A stretch of DNA of 64,000 nucleotides from Actinomadura latina NBRC 106108 (GTDB lineage Bacteria; Actinomycetota; Actinomycetes; Streptosporangiales; Streptosporangiaceae): the NCBI RefSeq assembly GCF_001552195.1, contig NZ_BCQS01000036.1, positions 1-64,000 of the forward strand, written 5' to 3'. Under the pieces are notes generated by a model, which worked only from the letters and a program-made list of their open reading frames with translations, was not told the DNA's origin and did no database searches. Within the stretch, counting starts at the first letter, position 1. Each line of letters begins with the position of its first letter. Positions 42,537 to 51,347 of this stretch are shown one piece after another. A program made the translations under genes and the position numbers.

Positions 42537-44598
42537 ATGACCGACCGGCCCCGCCTGCTGCTCCTGGACGGCCACTCGCTGGCCTACCGGGCCTTCTACG
42601 CGCTTCCGGTGGAGAACTTCAGCACCACGGGCGGGCAGCCGACCAACGCCGTGTACGGGTTCGCGAACATGCTGGCCAACGTGCTGCGGGACGAGCGCCC
42701 GACGCACGCGGCCGTCGCGTTCGACGTGTCGCGGCGGACGTTCCGCACCGAGGCGTTCCCGGCGTACAAGGCGACCCGGGCGCGGTCGCCGGCGGAGTTC
42801 GGCGACCAGCTCGCCGTCCTGGACCGGCTGCTCGCGGCGATGAGCCTGCCGGTGCTGCGGGCGCCCGGCTACGAGGCCGACGACGTGATCGCGACGCTCG
42901 CGACGGCGGCGGAGGCGGACGGCATGACCGTGCTGATCGTCACCGGCGACCGTGACGCCCTCCAGCTCGTCAGCGACGGCGTCACCGTCCTGTACTTCTA
43001 CCGGACGGCCGCGGAGATGATCCGCTACACGCCCGAGGCGGTGGAGGAGAAGTACGGGCTGACCCCTGCGCAGTACCCGGACTTCGCCGCCCTGCGCGGC
43101 GACCCGTCCGACAACCTGCCGGGCATCCCCGGCATCGGGGAGAAGACGGCCGCGAAGTGGGTCCGCGAGTTCGGGTCCCTCGACGAGCTGCTCGGCCGCG
43201 ATGGCCGCCTACCTGCTGCTGCCCGGCCTGGCCGCCTACGGGATCGCCGACCTCGCGGGCCGCCACCTGGGCCGCCGCCCGCCGGACGGCGGCGCGGCGG
43301 GGCTGATGCTGAGCGCCCGCGCCGTCCTCGACCTGGCCGGGACGTTCGCGGCCGACCTCGCGTCCACCGGCATGGACGAGGTCCTCCGCGACGTCGAGCT
43401 GCCGCTGTCGGACCTGCTCGCCCGCGCCGAACGCGCCGGGATCCACGTGGACGCCGGCCTCCTGGACGAGCTGGAGCGCCATTTCGCCGACGCGATGGAG
43501 CGCGCCGCCGACGAGGCCGCCGAGATCGCCGGGCGCCGCTTCAACCCCGGCTCGACCAAGCAGCTCCAGGAGGTCCTGTTCGGCGAGCTGAACCTGCCCA
43601 GGACCAAGAAGATCAAGTCGGGGCACTCCACCGACGTGGACGCGCTGACCTGGCTCGCGACCCAGACCGGGAACGGCCTCCCGGAGGTGCTCCTGCGCCA
43701 CCGCGACCAGGCGCGGCTGCGCACCACGGTCGCCGGGCTGATCCGCGAGATCGGCGCGGACGGCCGGATCCACACCACGTTCCAGCAGACCGTCGCCGCG
43801 ACCGGGCGGCTCACCTCCACCGAGCCGAACCTGCAGGTGATCCCCGTCCGCACCGAAGAGGGGCGGCGCATCCGCCGCGCCTTCCGGCCCGGCGCCGGGT
43901 TCGAGTCGCTGCTGACGGCCGACTACGGCCAGCTCGAACTGCGCGTCATGGCGCACCTCTCCCAGGACCCGACGCTGCTGGCCGCGTTCGAGTCCGGCGA
44001 GGACCTGCACGCGACGATGGCGGCTCAGGTCTTCCAGGTCGCCCCGGACGCCGTCACCCCCGAGATGCGCCGCAAGATCAAGGCGATGTCGTACGGGCTG
44101 GCGTACGGGCTGTCGGCGTTCGGGCTGGCCAAGCAGCTCGGCATCCCGATGGCGGAGGCGCGCCCGCTGATGGACGCCTACTTCGCGCGGCTCGGCGGCG
44201 TCCGCGACTACCTCGGCCATGTCGTCGCCGAGGCCCGCGCCACCGGCTACACCCGGACGATCCTCGGCCGCCGCCGCTACCTGCCCCACCTGACCAGCGA
44301 CAACCGGCAGCGCCGCGAGACGGCCGAGCGGATGGCGCTGAACGCGCCGATCCAGGGCTCGGCCGCCGACATCGTCAAGATCGCGATGCTGCGGGTGGAC
44401 GGGGCGCTCACCGCCGCCGGGCTGCGCAGCCGGCTGCTGCTCCAGGTGCACGACGAGATCGTCCTGGAAGTGGCGCCGGGCGAGCGGGACGCCGTGGAGA
44501 AGATCGTCCGCGACCGGATGACGGCCGCCTACCCGCTGACCGTCGGCCTGGAGGTCGCCATCGGCGCCGGCGCCGACTGGAACGCCGCCGCCCACTAG
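42537..44598 (+). pseudogene. polA: DNA polymerase I with internal deletion and frameshift
   Basis: Frame one (ATG 42537) encodes the 5'-3' exonuclease core: LLLDGHSLAYRAFYAL, YEADDVIATLA, TGDRDALQLV, GDPSDNLPGIPGIGEKTA, ending sensibly at DELLGR near 43199. The homology then resumes in another frame at 43201 (AAYLLLPG) and runs to 44598 with an intact polymerase: motif A DYGQLELR, motif B RRKIKAMSYGLAYG, motif C QVHDEI. About 230 residues normally between them (end of the exonuclease domain and the 3'-5' exonuclease-like domain) are missing. The two parts total about 690 codons instead of about 900. The ATG at 43201 has no ribosome site. A paralogue decaying after deletion, or an assembly error, are both possible. 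Confidence 0.85.
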
Positions 44599-45686
44599 CG
44601 GCTCGGCGGGCGGCCCTCCCACGCGTCGCGGAGCAGAGACCGGACCCCCGCGTCCTCCACCGGGCGCGGGTTGGCGATGCCGCCTCCGATGCCGCCTCCG
44701 ATGCCGCCTCCGGTGGCCCGCGCGACGGCATCGTCCAGGTGAGCGGGGTCGGCGCCCAAATCGCTGAGCGAACGCGGCAGACCCAGCGCACCGGACAGGT
44801 CCCACAGCGCACGGGCGGGATCGTCCCGTCCGAGTGCCCGCTGGAGCACCTCCACGGCGGCCGGCGCGGCGGGGGCGTTGTAGGCGAGGGCGTGCGGCAG
44901 CAGGACGGTGTGCGTCTCCGCATGCGGCAGGTTCAGCGACCCGCCGAGGATGTGGCACAGCTTGTGGTGCAGCCCCATCGTCGTGGCGCTCAGGCACGTC
45001 CCGCACAGCCACGCCCCGTACAGGGCGCGGGTCCGCGCGGGCAGGCCGCGGGGGGCCCGGACGACCTCGGGCAGCGCCCCGGCCAGCACCCGCACCGCCT
45101 CCTCCGCCATCAGCGAGACGACCGGCGAGGCGTCCGGCGCGTAGAGCGCCTCGACGGCGTGCGCCATCGCGTTCATCGCCGACGCCGCCGACACCGCCGG
45201 CGGCAGCCCCAGCGTCAGGGACGGGTCGTAGAGCACCGTCCGGGCGAGGACGCGCTCATCGCGCCCGGTGCGCTTGACGCCGTCCTCCGTCATGCCCCAC
45301 GTCGGCGTCATCTCCGACCCGGCGTACGTCGTGGGGACGGCCACGATCGGTAGCCCCGTCTCCCTGGCGACCGCCTTGGCCAGGCCGGCCGCCGATCCGC
45401 CGCCGAAGGAGACCAGGCCGTCCGCCCCCGCCGACGCGGCGACCCGGCACGCCTCGGCCGCCGCCTCCGCCGGGACGTGCATCACGGCGCCGGCGTGGAC
45501 GCCCGCGGCCCGCGCACCCAGCGCCGACGCGGCGCGTTCGGCGTCCGCGCGCCGCCCCGGCGTCGACAGGACGAGCACCCGGGACAGGCCGAGCGCGGCC
45601 ACCTCGGCGGGCAGGTCCCCGAGCACGCCGTCGCCGAAGACGACCCGCACGGGGAGCGGCCGGTAGGCGAATCGCAGCGCATCCAT
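44595..45686 (-). CDS. Maleylacetate reductase (iron-containing alcohol dehydrogenase family)
   Basis: 363 residues. VSFGGGSAAGLAKAVA is the NAD-binding loop; VPTTYAGSEMTPTWGMTE is typical of maleylacetate reductases; MNAMAHAVEALY and HHKLCHILGG...LPHAETH carry the metal-site His residues. It reduces maleylacetate to 3-oxoadipate in aromatic ring-cleavage routes. A (GGGI)3 insert near residue 325 comes from a 12-bp DNA repeat. The ATG at 45686 follows TAGGGT by seven bases without Shine-Dalgarno, so it is likely leaderless. Its stop shares CTAG (44595-44598) with polA. Confidence 0.85.
   Translation of the reverse strand: MDALRFAYRPLPVRVVFGDGVLGDLPAEVAALGLSRVLVLSTPGRRADAERAASALGARAAGVHAGAVMHVPAEAAAEACRVAASAGADGLVSFGGGSAAGLAKAVARETGLPIVAVPTTYAGSEMTPTWGMTEDGVKRTGRDERVLARTVLYDPSLTLGLPPAVSAASAMNAMAHAVEALYAPDASPVVSLMAEEAVRVLAGALPEVVRAPRGLPARTRALYGAWLCGTCLSATTMGLHHKLCHILGGSLNLPHAETHTVLLPHALAYNAPAAPAAVEVLQRALGRDDPARALWDLSGALGLPRSLSDLGADPAHLDDAVARATGGGIGGGIGGGIANPRPVEDAGVRSLLRDAWEGRPPSR
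44676..44711. repeat. 12-bp tandem repeat, three copies, coding
   Basis: GATGCCGCCTCC three times in tandem without mismatch; encodes GGGI repeats in the C-terminal part of maleylacetate reductase, a replication-slippage insertion. Confidence 0.85.
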
Positions 45687-45693
45687 GCGCCCG

Positions 45694-45727
45694 ACCCTAC
45701 GATCACCCGCTCTCCCGGCGGGTAGGG
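45694..45727. promoter_or_regulatory. Divergent TAGGGT promoters of maleylacetate reductase and ppa
   Basis: The minus strand has TAGGGT at 45699-45694, seven bases before the ATG at 45686. The plus strand has TAGGGT at 45722-45727, with the ppa ribosome site GGGGAGG at 45737-45743. Both hexamers fit TANNNT -10 elements; -35 boxes are unclear. Confidence 0.45.
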
Positions 45728-45748
45728 TCCGCGGAAGGGGAGGTACCC

Positions 45749-46246
45749 ATGGAGATCGAGATGATCGTCGAGATCCCCGGCGGATCGCGCAACAAGTACG
45801 AGATGGACCACGGGCTCGGCCGCATCCGGCTCGACCGGCTGCTGTTCACGGCGACCCGGTACCCGCACGACTACGGCTACATCCCGGACACCTGCGCCGA
45901 GGACGGCGACCCGCTGGACGCGATGGTGCTGCTGGAGGAGCCCACGTTCCCCGGCTGCCAGGTCACCGTCCGCAGCATCGGCGTGTTCTGGATGCTCGAC
46001 GAGAAGGGGCCGGACGCCAAGGTCCTCACCGTCCCGTCCCGGGACGTCCGCTACGCCGGGATCAACGAGTTGTCCGACGTGCAGGAGCACATCCTCGACG
46101 AGATCGCGCACTTCTTCGACATCTACAAGAGCCTTGAACCGGGCAAGTCCTCCGACGTGCGCGGCTGGCAGGACCGCCAGGTCGCCGACCGCACCATCAC
46201 CGAGGCCGCCGAGCGCGCCCGCACGACGGGCGGCGCCACGGCCTGA
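45749..46246 (+). CDS. ppa: Inorganic pyrophosphatase (family I)
   Basis: 165 residues, soluble family I enzyme: EIPGGSRNKYE, RYPHDYGYIPDT, the metal-binding signature DGDPLDAMVL with its three Asp residues, and HFFDIYKSLE. It hydrolyses pyrophosphate in the cytoplasm, pulling nucleotide and acyl-CoA synthesis forward. ATG 45749 has GGGGAGG six bases upstream. A C-rich heptamer repeat follows the stop. Confidence 0.96.
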   Translation: MEIEMIVEIPGGSRNKYEMDHGLGRIRLDRLLFTATRYPHDYGYIPDTCAEDGDPLDAMVLLEEPTFPGCQVTVRSIGVFWMLDEKGPDAKVLTVPSRDVRYAGINELSDVQEHILDEIAHFFDIYKSLEPGKSSDVRGWQDRQVADRTITEAAERARTTGGATA

Positions 46247-46253
46247 CCGCCGC

Positions 46254-46281
46254 CGCCCGCCGCCCGCCGCCCGCCGCCCGC
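46254..46281. repeat. Four perfect CGCCCGC heptamers, G-quadruplex candidate on the minus strand
   Basis: Head-to-tail CGCCCGC at 46254, 46261, 46268 and 46275, with partial copies on both sides, eight bases past the ppa stop. The minus strand reads as GGG runs with four-base loops. The rest of the 137-base gap before the methyltransferase shows only its likely ribosome site. Confidence 0.8.
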
Positions 46282-46383
46282 CGCTCCACCGTGACGGACC
46301 TCACCCGCCGGGGCCGCGACCGGGCGTGTAGCGTCGAGATCCGCCCAGGGCGGGTACCGCCCGGTATCCGGAGGTGAGACCGC

Positions 46384-47199
46384 ATGAGCACCGCTGGCAG
46401 GGGGAGCGCGGACGACGGGATCCGCGCGGACCGCCCGGTGTCGGCGCGCGTCTGGGACTACTGGCTCGGCGGCAAGGACCACTACGAGATCGACCGGATG
46501 GCGGGGGAGAAGGTCGCGCGGCAGGTCCCCGGCATCGTCGCCGCCGCCCGCACCGACCGGCTGTTCCTCGGCCGGTGCGTCCGCCACCTCGCGGGCGAGG
46601 AGGGCGTGCGCCAGTTCCTCGACATCGGCACCGGGCTCCCGACCGCCGACAACACCCACGAGATCGCGCAGCGGGTGGCTCCGGAGTCGCGCATCGTCTA
46701 CGTCGACAACGATCCGCTCGTGCTGGTCCACGCGCGCGCGCTCCTCACCAGCTCCCCGGAGGGCGTGACCAGCTACATCGACGCCGACGTCCGCGACCCC
46801 GACCGCATTCTCGAGGAGGCTTCGGCGACGCTCGACTTCGGGAGGCCGGTGGCGCTGATGATGCTCGCGCTGCTGCACCTGATCACCGACGACGACGAGG
46901 CGCGGAGCATCCTGAAACGGCTCGTCGGCGCGCTCGCGCCCGGCAGTTTCGTGGCGCTGTCGCACGCCTGCCTGGACGTGGACGTCACGCACACCGCCGT
47001 CAAGGCGTGGAACGAGAGCGGCACCCCGCATCCGCTCAAGGCCCGGACCAGCACGGAGATCGAGGCGCTGCTCGACGGCCTGGAATTGGTCGAGCCCGGA
47101 ATCGTGTCGTGTTCCCAGTGGCGTCCCGAACCCAATCCGTGGGGCGAGCCGCACGAGACCATGACCTTCTGTGGAGTGGCGAGAAAACTATCCGCCTGA
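46384..47199 (+). CDS. SAM-dependent methyltransferase, DUF574 family (copy 1)
   Basis: 271 residues. The actinobacterial DUF574 hallmarks are present: ARVWDYWLGGKDHYEIDR, VRQFLDIGTGLPT (SAM-binding glycine motif I), RIVYVDNDPLVLVHARALL, DADVRDPDRIL, and ALLHLITDD. These proteins are highly multiplied in Streptomyces and Actinomadura, and their substrates are unknown. A second member is at 61161-61982. ATG 46384 follows GGAGG. Confidence 0.92.
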   Translation: MSTAGRGSADDGIRADRPVSARVWDYWLGGKDHYEIDRMAGEKVARQVPGIVAAARTDRLFLGRCVRHLAGEEGVRQFLDIGTGLPTADNTHEIAQRVAPESRIVYVDNDPLVLVHARALLTSSPEGVTSYIDADVRDPDRILEEASATLDFGRPVALMMLALLHLITDDDEARSILKRLVGALAPGSFVALSHACLDVDVTHTAVKAWNESGTPHPLKARTSTEIEALLDGLELVEPGIVSCSQWRPEPNPWGEPHETMTFCGVARKLSA

Positions 47200-47256
47200 T
47201 GGCGTTCGGTGGAGGATCGGAGGCATTATCCGACACCGTTCCTCCGGAGGCAGTCC

Positions 47257-47799
47257 GTGGCGCATATCGAATTGGACGAGAACATTCCCGGGCTGCCGTC
47301 CCTGCTCCGGTTCCGGCCCGAGACGGCGGGGCCGCTGAGCGCGCTCGCCGAGGCCCTGCTGCGCGGCCCGAGCCCGCTCGAACGCGGTGAGCGGGAGCTG
47401 ATCGCCGCCTACGTGTCCGAGCTGAACGGCTGCCGGTTCTGCTCGTCGTCCCACGGCGCGTGCGCGGCCGCGCAGCTGACCGGCGGGACGGCGCTCGTCC
47501 GGCAGGTGCACGCCGATCCCGCGGCCGCGCCGGTGTCCGCCAAGCTCAGGGCGCTCCTCGCCATCGCCGCCGCCGTGCAGCGGGGCGGCCGGGAGGTCGG
47601 TGACGCGCACATCGCCGCGGCGCGCGAGGCCGGCGCCACGGACGTCGAGATCCACGACGCCGTGCTCGTCGCCGCCGCGTTCTGCATGTACAACCGGTAC
47701 GTGGACGGCCTGGCGACCAGCGCCCCGGAGGACCCGGCCGCGTACGCCCGGATGGCCGAGCGGCTCGTCGTCCACGGCTACGGGAGCGTCCCGGGCTGA
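47257..47799 (+). CDS. AhpD-like carboxymuconolactone decarboxylase family protein
   Basis: 180 residues, all-helical AhpD fold. NGCRFCSSSHG contains the CxxC redox pair with the following His, as in peroxidase-related AhpD-type proteins; ATDVEIHDAVLVAAAFCMYNRYVDGL is the conserved second helix pair. Likely a thiol peroxidase-type antioxidant. The start is GTG 47257 behind GGAGG, matching the family N-terminus better than the upstream in-frame start. Its 3' end overlaps the convergent GT39-like gene by 22 bases. Confidence 0.85.
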   Translation: MAHIELDENIPGLPSLLRFRPETAGPLSALAEALLRGPSPLERGERELIAAYVSELNGCRFCSSSHGACAAAQLTGGTALVRQVHADPAAAPVSAKLRALLAIAAAVQRGGREVGDAHIAAAREAGATDVEIHDAVLVAAAFCMYNRYVDGLATSAPEDPAAYARMAERLVVHGYGSVPG

Positions 47800-49469
47800 G
47801 CGGGCCGGCGGAAGATCGTGATGGAGTGGCCGACCTCGCCGATCTCCTCGCTGGAGGCGACCAGCGGGGCCAGCCGCGGATCGTCCTTCGCGATCCAGCT
47901 GTCGGACACCACCAGCAGGCCGCGCACCCGGTCCGGGGGCACGGCGAGCGGGTCGGACGCGTGGATGCCGTAGTACGACGGCACGCCACTGCCCTTGTAG
48001 GCGAGCCAGACCTGCTCGCCGGGGTGCCGGTCGTGGAGGCGGTCGGCGAGCCGCCCGAGATCCTGGCCCCAGTCGACGTTGGAGTCGTGCAGGTACAGGT
48101 GCGTCTTGGACGGCCCGCCGAACGCCTCGTTGGAGTACGGCAGGTAGTACGGCCAGGCCCGCAGCGAACTGACCGCGACGAACAGCACGAGCACGCCGGC
48201 CGCGGCCTTCGCCCACCGCCACCGGAGGACGGTCGCCCCGGCCGCCGCCACCGCGAGGAACATCGGGATGAAGATCGCGTACCGGACGCCGAGGTCGCGG
48301 TGCCCGGTCATCGCCACCGCCAGCAGCACCGCGGCGGGCGCGAGGACGTACGGCGCGGCGGGCCGCAGCCGGGGCAGCAGCGCCATCGCGGCGACCCCCG
48401 CCGCCCACAGGGCGAGCATCCCGAGCGGCGTCTTCACCAGCAGCGCGGCCGGCAGGTAGTACCAGTGGGAGCCCTGGTAGGTGTGGCCGAACAGGAAGCT
48501 CGTCCACCTCAGATCCTCGAAGCCGAACTGGACGCGCATCCCGTCCCGGAACGGCGCCGGGAAGGGCAGCAGGCCGGCGGCCGTCCCGCGCGCCCCGCCG
48601 ATCGCCGGGACATCCGCCGGGGTCGTCCACCGCAGCCGCGGATCGACGGCCAGGTACGCCGCCCACACGACCGCGATGGCCGGCACGCCGGCGCCCACCG
48701 CCGAGAGCAGGCCGGCCGCGACGGGCCGTCCGGCGCCCCGGGACCGCCGCGACGACCAGACCGGCACGGCCGCCAGGGCCAGGAGCACCGGCACGGCGGG
48801 CAACGCGCTCATCTTCGTCGCCACGGCCGCGCCCAGCGCCACCCCGGAGAGCGGGACGTAGAGCCGCGGCCGCCGCCGCGCCCGCCACACCAGCCACACC
48901 GACGTCAGCAGGAAACCGGCCGTCGGCACGTCGAGCGTCGCCAGCGACCCGTGCGCGATCACGTCGGGGGAGAACGCGTAGAGGGCGAGCGCCGCCACGC
49001 CGCCGGCCGGGCCGGTGAGGTCGCGGGCGAACGCGAACACGACCAGCCCGAACAGCACCGTCAGGACGATGACCGGCAGCCGCGCCGCGAGCAGCACCCG
49101 CTGCGCGTCATTGCCCGACTCGTACAGGAGGTGCCGGCCGACGTGCTGCTGCGTCCCGGCGTAGGACGCGTCCAGGCGGGCGCCGCCGGCCACCGCCCCC
49201 GCCCCGATGAGGATCTTGGCGAGCGGCGGATGCTCCGGGTTGTACCGGAGATCGTGTTCGCGCAGGTAGGTGACGCCCGTGCCGATGTACACGGGCTCGT
49301 CGATCGTCGGGGACTGCGCCACGGCCGTGGAGGCCAGCGCGAACGCCAGCTGCGCCAGCAGCGCCGCCACGACGGCCCCGAGCAGCCATCGCCGGTGCCG
49401 GCGCGGCACCCGGAACCGGGCGGCCGGCGCCTCGCCGGGAGGCGCCGCGGGCTCCCCGACCGCGGTCAT
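47778..49469 (-). CDS. GT39/ArnT-like polytopic glycosyltransferase
   Basis: 563 residues, about 11-13 membrane helices. The first extracytoplasmic loop has PTIDEPVYIGTGVTYLREHD, with the acidic pair typical of the GT-C fold (GT39/GT83, PMT and ArnT relatives), and NPEHPPLAKIL. The C-terminal soluble part includes SNVDWGQDLGRLADRL, found in a family of such actinobacterial proteins. It probably transfers a sugar from a polyprenyl-phosphate donor outside the membrane. ATG 49469 shares a base with the stop of the sulfatase-like gene (TGATG), so they are coupled. Confidence 0.82.
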   Translation of the reverse strand: MTAVGEPAAPPGEAPAARFRVPRRHRRWLLGAVVAALLAQLAFALASTAVAQSPTIDEPVYIGTGVTYLREHDLRYNPEHPPLAKILIGAGAVAGGARLDASYAGTQQHVGRHLLYESGNDAQRVLLAARLPVIVLTVLFGLVVFAFARDLTGPAGGVAALALYAFSPDVIAHGSLATLDVPTAGFLLTSVWLVWRARRRPRLYVPLSGVALGAAVATKMSALPAVPVLLALAAVPVWSSRRSRGAGRPVAAGLLSAVGAGVPAIAVVWAAYLAVDPRLRWTTPADVPAIGGARGTAAGLLPFPAPFRDGMRVQFGFEDLRWTSFLFGHTYQGSHWYYLPAALLVKTPLGMLALWAAGVAAMALLPRLRPAAPYVLAPAAVLLAVAMTGHRDLGVRYAIFIPMFLAVAAAGATVLRWRWAKAAAGVLVLFVAVSSLRAWPYYLPYSNEAFGGPSKTHLYLHDSNVDWGQDLGRLADRLHDRHPGEQVWLAYKGSGVPSYYGIHASDPLAVPPDRVRGLLVVSDSWIAKDDPRLAPLVASSEEIGEVGHSITIFRRPAQPGTLP

Positions 49470-51199
49470 CAGCCGAACGCGGTGAGGAAGCGGTCGCGGA
49501 ACGCGCTCATCGGCCACACCGGGGTGTCCTTGGCGGGCCGCAGCCCGTCCTGCCAGTTCCAGCCCGAGATCCTGTCCATGACGGCCTTGTCCTTCGCGAC
49601 GATCGTGATGGGCACGTCCCGGCTCGCGCCGGGGCCGGTGATGAGCGGCGCGGGTTGATGGTCGCCGAGGAAGATGAGCACCGTCTTATCGTTCCCGTAC
49701 GTCTCCATGTACGACACGAGGGTGTTCAGTGTGTACTCGATCGACTTGCGGTACTCGGTGCGGATCTGGCCGCCGGGCGGCCACGGAGCGTCGTAGCCCT
49801 TGCCCATCCCGTTGAAGACCGAGCCGTCCCCGACCCTGTCCCACGGGACCGGCCGCGGAATGGACGCCCACGGCGCGTGGCTCGACACCAGCGCCGTCTC
49901 CGCCATCACCGGCGGACGGTCCTTCTTGGCCAGTTCGGTGCGCTGCAGCGTCGACAGCGTGTACTGGTCCGGCATCGTCGCGAAGCTGAAGCGGGGGCCG
50001 CGGTACCCGAGGTTCCGGTCGTCGTACACCTTGTCGTAGCCGTAGAACTTCCCCTCCGGCCAGGCCCGCGTGATCGCCGGCATCAGCGCGACCGTCCGCG
50101 AGTCCGCCTTGTGGAACGCCCCGTTCAGCGTCAGCCGGTCGCTGTTCACGAGCGTCCGGTACCGCTGCTGGTTGTTGATCCACAGTCCGGACAGCAGCGT
50201 CGCGTGCGCGAGCCAGCTGCCGCCGCCCGCCGTGGACGAGGTGAGCCAGCCGCTGCGCGCGGCGAGCCCGGCGTCGCGGAGCCGCTGCGACCCCTGGTCC
50301 AGGACGGCGTCGACCTGCGGCGCGTACTGCGGGCTCTCCACCGCCGAGCGGCCGTAGCTCTCCACGAACGCGAGCACGACGTCCTTGCCGCGCAGCCCCG
50401 TCAGCAGCTTGTCGCCGGGCGCGTCGCGGAACTTGTCGACGGCGGCGGCCTTCGCGAACTCCTCCCGGTCGTTCAGGCTCGCCCGCACCGCCCGCGCGTG
50501 GTCGTAGGCGAGCGCCGCCGCGCTCCTGGACGCGACCGGCACGCCGTCGACGAGTTGCGCGCCGAGCGCGGCGCACACGAGCCAGACCGTCCCCAGCACC
50601 GCCGCCGCCCGCGCCGCCGTCCGGTCGTGCCGGGCGACCACGCGGCTCAGCCGCAGCGCCGACAGCGACATCAGCACGACCACCCCGGCCGTCAGCACGA
50701 CGGTGAGGACCACGGCGGCGATCGCCCCGCCCCGCCCGGCCGACTCGTCCACGAACTCCACCGCCGGGCGCAGCAGCGGCCAGTCGAGCACCAGGTCGAA
50801 AGGCCGGACGAGCACGGCGTCGAACCCGATGTCCATCACCTTCAGCACGAACAGCAGCCCCAGGACGGCCCCCGCCGTCCCCGCCGTGTAACGCCGCGAC
50901 TTCCCCGGCACCACGAGGATCAGGCCGACACCGAGCACTCCCTCGATCGGGATGCGCACGAACGCCCCCGGCGACAGCAGCGCGAACTCGTCCGGCGTGA
51001 TCAGCGCCGCCAGCACGAACAGGAACGCCGCGCCGGTCACCACCCGGGCCGCGACCCGCCTGCGCCGCCCGCCGCCCGCGTCCCGCCCGGCGGCCTTCAC
51101 ATCCTCGTCTGTCACCCGCTCCGTGCGGCTATCGGTGGTCAGCTCGTCCTCCAAGGCTCGGTCCCCCGCCGCGAACGCGACACCCACATGCACGTCCAC
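49469..51199 (-). CDS. Membrane sulfatase/phosphoglycerol transferase-like protein
   Basis: 576 residues: a charged N-terminus, four or five membrane helices (about 50-220), then an extracellular alkaline-phosphatase-superfamily domain. Seen are DVVLAFVESYGRSAVE (metal-binding Glu), STAGGGSWLAHATLLSGL (nucleophile region), GYDKVYDDRN and LGDHQPAPL (metal Asp-His). The layout resembles LtaS/OpgB-like enzymes that move phosphoglycerol-type groups onto envelope polymers. With the coupled GT39-like enzyme it may modify a cell-wall glycan. The start is uncertain: GTG 51199 has GGAG at five bases; GTG 51205 is also possible. Confidence 0.78.
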   Translation of the reverse strand: MDVHVGVAFAAGDRALEDELTTDSRTERVTDEDVKAAGRDAGGGRRRRVAARVVTGAAFLFVLAALITPDEFALLSPGAFVRIPIEGVLGVGLILVVPGKSRRYTAGTAGAVLGLLFVLKVMDIGFDAVLVRPFDLVLDWPLLRPAVEFVDESAGRGGAIAAVVLTVVLTAGVVVLMSLSALRLSRVVARHDRTAARAAAVLGTVWLVCAALGAQLVDGVPVASRSAAALAYDHARAVRASLNDREEFAKAAAVDKFRDAPGDKLLTGLRGKDVVLAFVESYGRSAVESPQYAPQVDAVLDQGSQRLRDAGLAARSGWLTSSTAGGGSWLAHATLLSGLWINNQQRYRTLVNSDRLTLNGAFHKADSRTVALMPAITRAWPEGKFYGYDKVYDDRNLGYRGPRFSFATMPDQYTLSTLQRTELAKKDRPPVMAETALVSSHAPWASIPRPVPWDRVGDGSVFNGMGKGYDAPWPPGGQIRTEYRKSIEYTLNTLVSYMETYGNDKTVLIFLGDHQPAPLITGPGASRDVPITIVAKDKAVMDRISGWNWQDGLRPAKDTPVWPMSAFRDRFLTAFG

Positions 51200-51347
51200 G
51201 CTCACTCCACCGGTTCAACCCTTCCCCGATGACCTCGGCGGTGCGCGGCGGTCCGCGGATTTCCTCGCGGGAACGTCGAGGATCCGGGGGTGGCTCCGAT
51301 CTATTCGTGAGCGGCGCCGACGGGGCGCCCGAGGAGGAAGTATCGAC

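Noticed and set aside
43202..45353. Continuation of the polA first frame for another 700 codons
   Set aside because: It is out of frame with the intact polymerase and antisense to maleylacetate reductase, and its composition is low-complexity Arg/Pro/Gly.
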